From Pseudomonadota bacterium (GTDB taxonomy: Bacteria; Pseudomonadota; Gammaproteobacteria; Burkholderiales; Burkholderiaceae_C): a DNA stretch of 64,000 nt. Under the pieces are notes generated by a model. It saw only the letters and a list, made by a program, of their open reading frames with translations, was not told the origin of the DNA and searched no databases. Shown piece after piece: positions 63,663 to 64,000 of the stretch. The stretch is taken from the NCBI GenBank assembly GCA_018241265.1, contig JAFEEF010000043.1, forward strand, positions 1 through 64,000. Direction: 5' to 3'. Within the stretch, counting starts at the first letter, position 1; each line of letters opens with the position of its first letter. Made by a program: the position numbers and the translations under genes.

Positions 63663-64000
63663 TTACTGCTTGACCGCCTCCACCTGGATCAGCAGGTGGA
63701 TCTGGTCCGAGAAGCCGTAGTTGAGACCGTAGCTCACGTCCCACTGGCTGCGCGTGATGGTCGTCTCGAAGTCGCCGCCGCAGACCTCGCGCTTCAGCAT
63801 CGGGCTCTGGTAGCAGTTGAAGTGCACCGCCTTCAACGTGACCGGATTGGTCTTGCCGCGCATCGTCAGCTGGCCCGCCACCTCGGTCACCTTGTCGCCG
63901 TCGAACGTGAACTTGTCGCCGACGAACTTGGCGGTCGGATAGGTCTCGCTGTCGAAGAAGTCCTTGCTCATCAGGTGCTTGTTGAGCGCCGGGACGCCGG
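63663..64000 (-). CDS. YceI-family periplasmic protein, C-terminal part
   Basis: The last 112 residues or so are present and read into the window edge as GVPALNKHLMSKDFFDSETY then PTAKFVGDKFTFDGDKVTE, the hallmark of YceI-like lipid-binding lipocalin-fold proteins, and end FSDQIHLLIQVEAVKQ. They bind polyisoprenoids such as ubiquinone-8 or other hydrophobes in the periplasm. The in-frame ATG within this part is internal; the true start and any signal peptide lie beyond the window. Confidence 0.9.
   Translation of the reverse strand, partial: GVPALNKHLMSKDFFDSETYPTAKFVGDKFTFDGDKVTEVAGQLTMRGKTNPVTLKAVHFNCYQSPMLKREVCGGDFETTITRSQWDVSYGLNYGFSDQIHLLIQVEAVKQ

Overview
The window is about 70% GC, densely packed, and carries three proteins with PEP-CTERM sorting tails, a reverse transsulfuration pair, phasin-like genes, Bug-type and Liv-type ABC binding proteins and a PQQ-type dehydrogenase. 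This points to a betaproteobacterial chromosome of the order Burkholderiales (Rubrivivax/Leptothrix/Piscinibacter-like). The taxonomic call is an inference from gene content and codon bias; there is no rRNA or other marker gene in the window.

Layout. 1-2.3 kb: start of a kdp potassium-uptake operon (minus strand: a 30-aa membrane peptide, kdpF, kdpA, start of kdpB). 2.3-11 kb: mixed small transcription units: thioredoxin-like protein, PEP-CTERM GDSL esterase, threonine-dehydratase-like enzyme, hemerythrin-like protein, a large winged-helix/ATPase regulator, a LysE exporter, a PhnB-like protein, a peptidase S51 and a sulfotransferase remnant.

11.0-26.8 kb (minus): the most striking region. 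It is a very long co-oriented gene train read away from a divergent TetR regulator: fumarylacetoacetase-family hydrolase, alpha/beta hydrolase, two amidohydrolases, complete LivH-LivM-binding protein-LivG-LivF transporter, a Tm-1-like domain fused to LivF, a TIM-barrel PEP-hydrolase-family protein, a YqiK-type flotillin, an SRPBCC protein, an SRPBCC-quinone oxidoreductase fusion and a glyoxalase-fold protein. Many junctions are 4-nt ATGA/GTGA overlaps. I read it as an uptake-plus-degradation system for an unknown organic acid, amide or lactone.

27-38.4 kb: TetR regulator, kynurenine-formamidase-like hydrolase and GNAT acetyltransferase; a second winged-helix/ATPase regulator; two PEP-CTERM proteins; a Bug receptor-isocitrate lyase family-aldo/keto reductase operon; a ModE-like regulator; and a vapBC toxin-antitoxin pair beside an antitoxin-like remnant. 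38.4-47.5 kb (minus): a second transport train of ribose-type ABC genes, including a permease fused to an SMP-30 lactonase domain, a free SMP-30 protein, and at its head a TetR regulator that runs in frame into an acyl-CoA ligase.

47.8-64 kb: lipase-like hydrolase, TetR and two phasin-like proteins; a DUF2127 protein; a crystallin remnant; a LytS/LytTR two-component pair; DUF1761 and secreted SRPBCC proteins; a PQQ-type dehydrogenase; a KaiC-like ATPase-hybrid kinase-response regulator operon; cystathionine beta-synthase and gamma-lyase; a lone receiver protein; and a YceI-family protein cut by the window edge. No tRNA, rRNA, CRISPR array, transposase or complete insertion sequence was seen.
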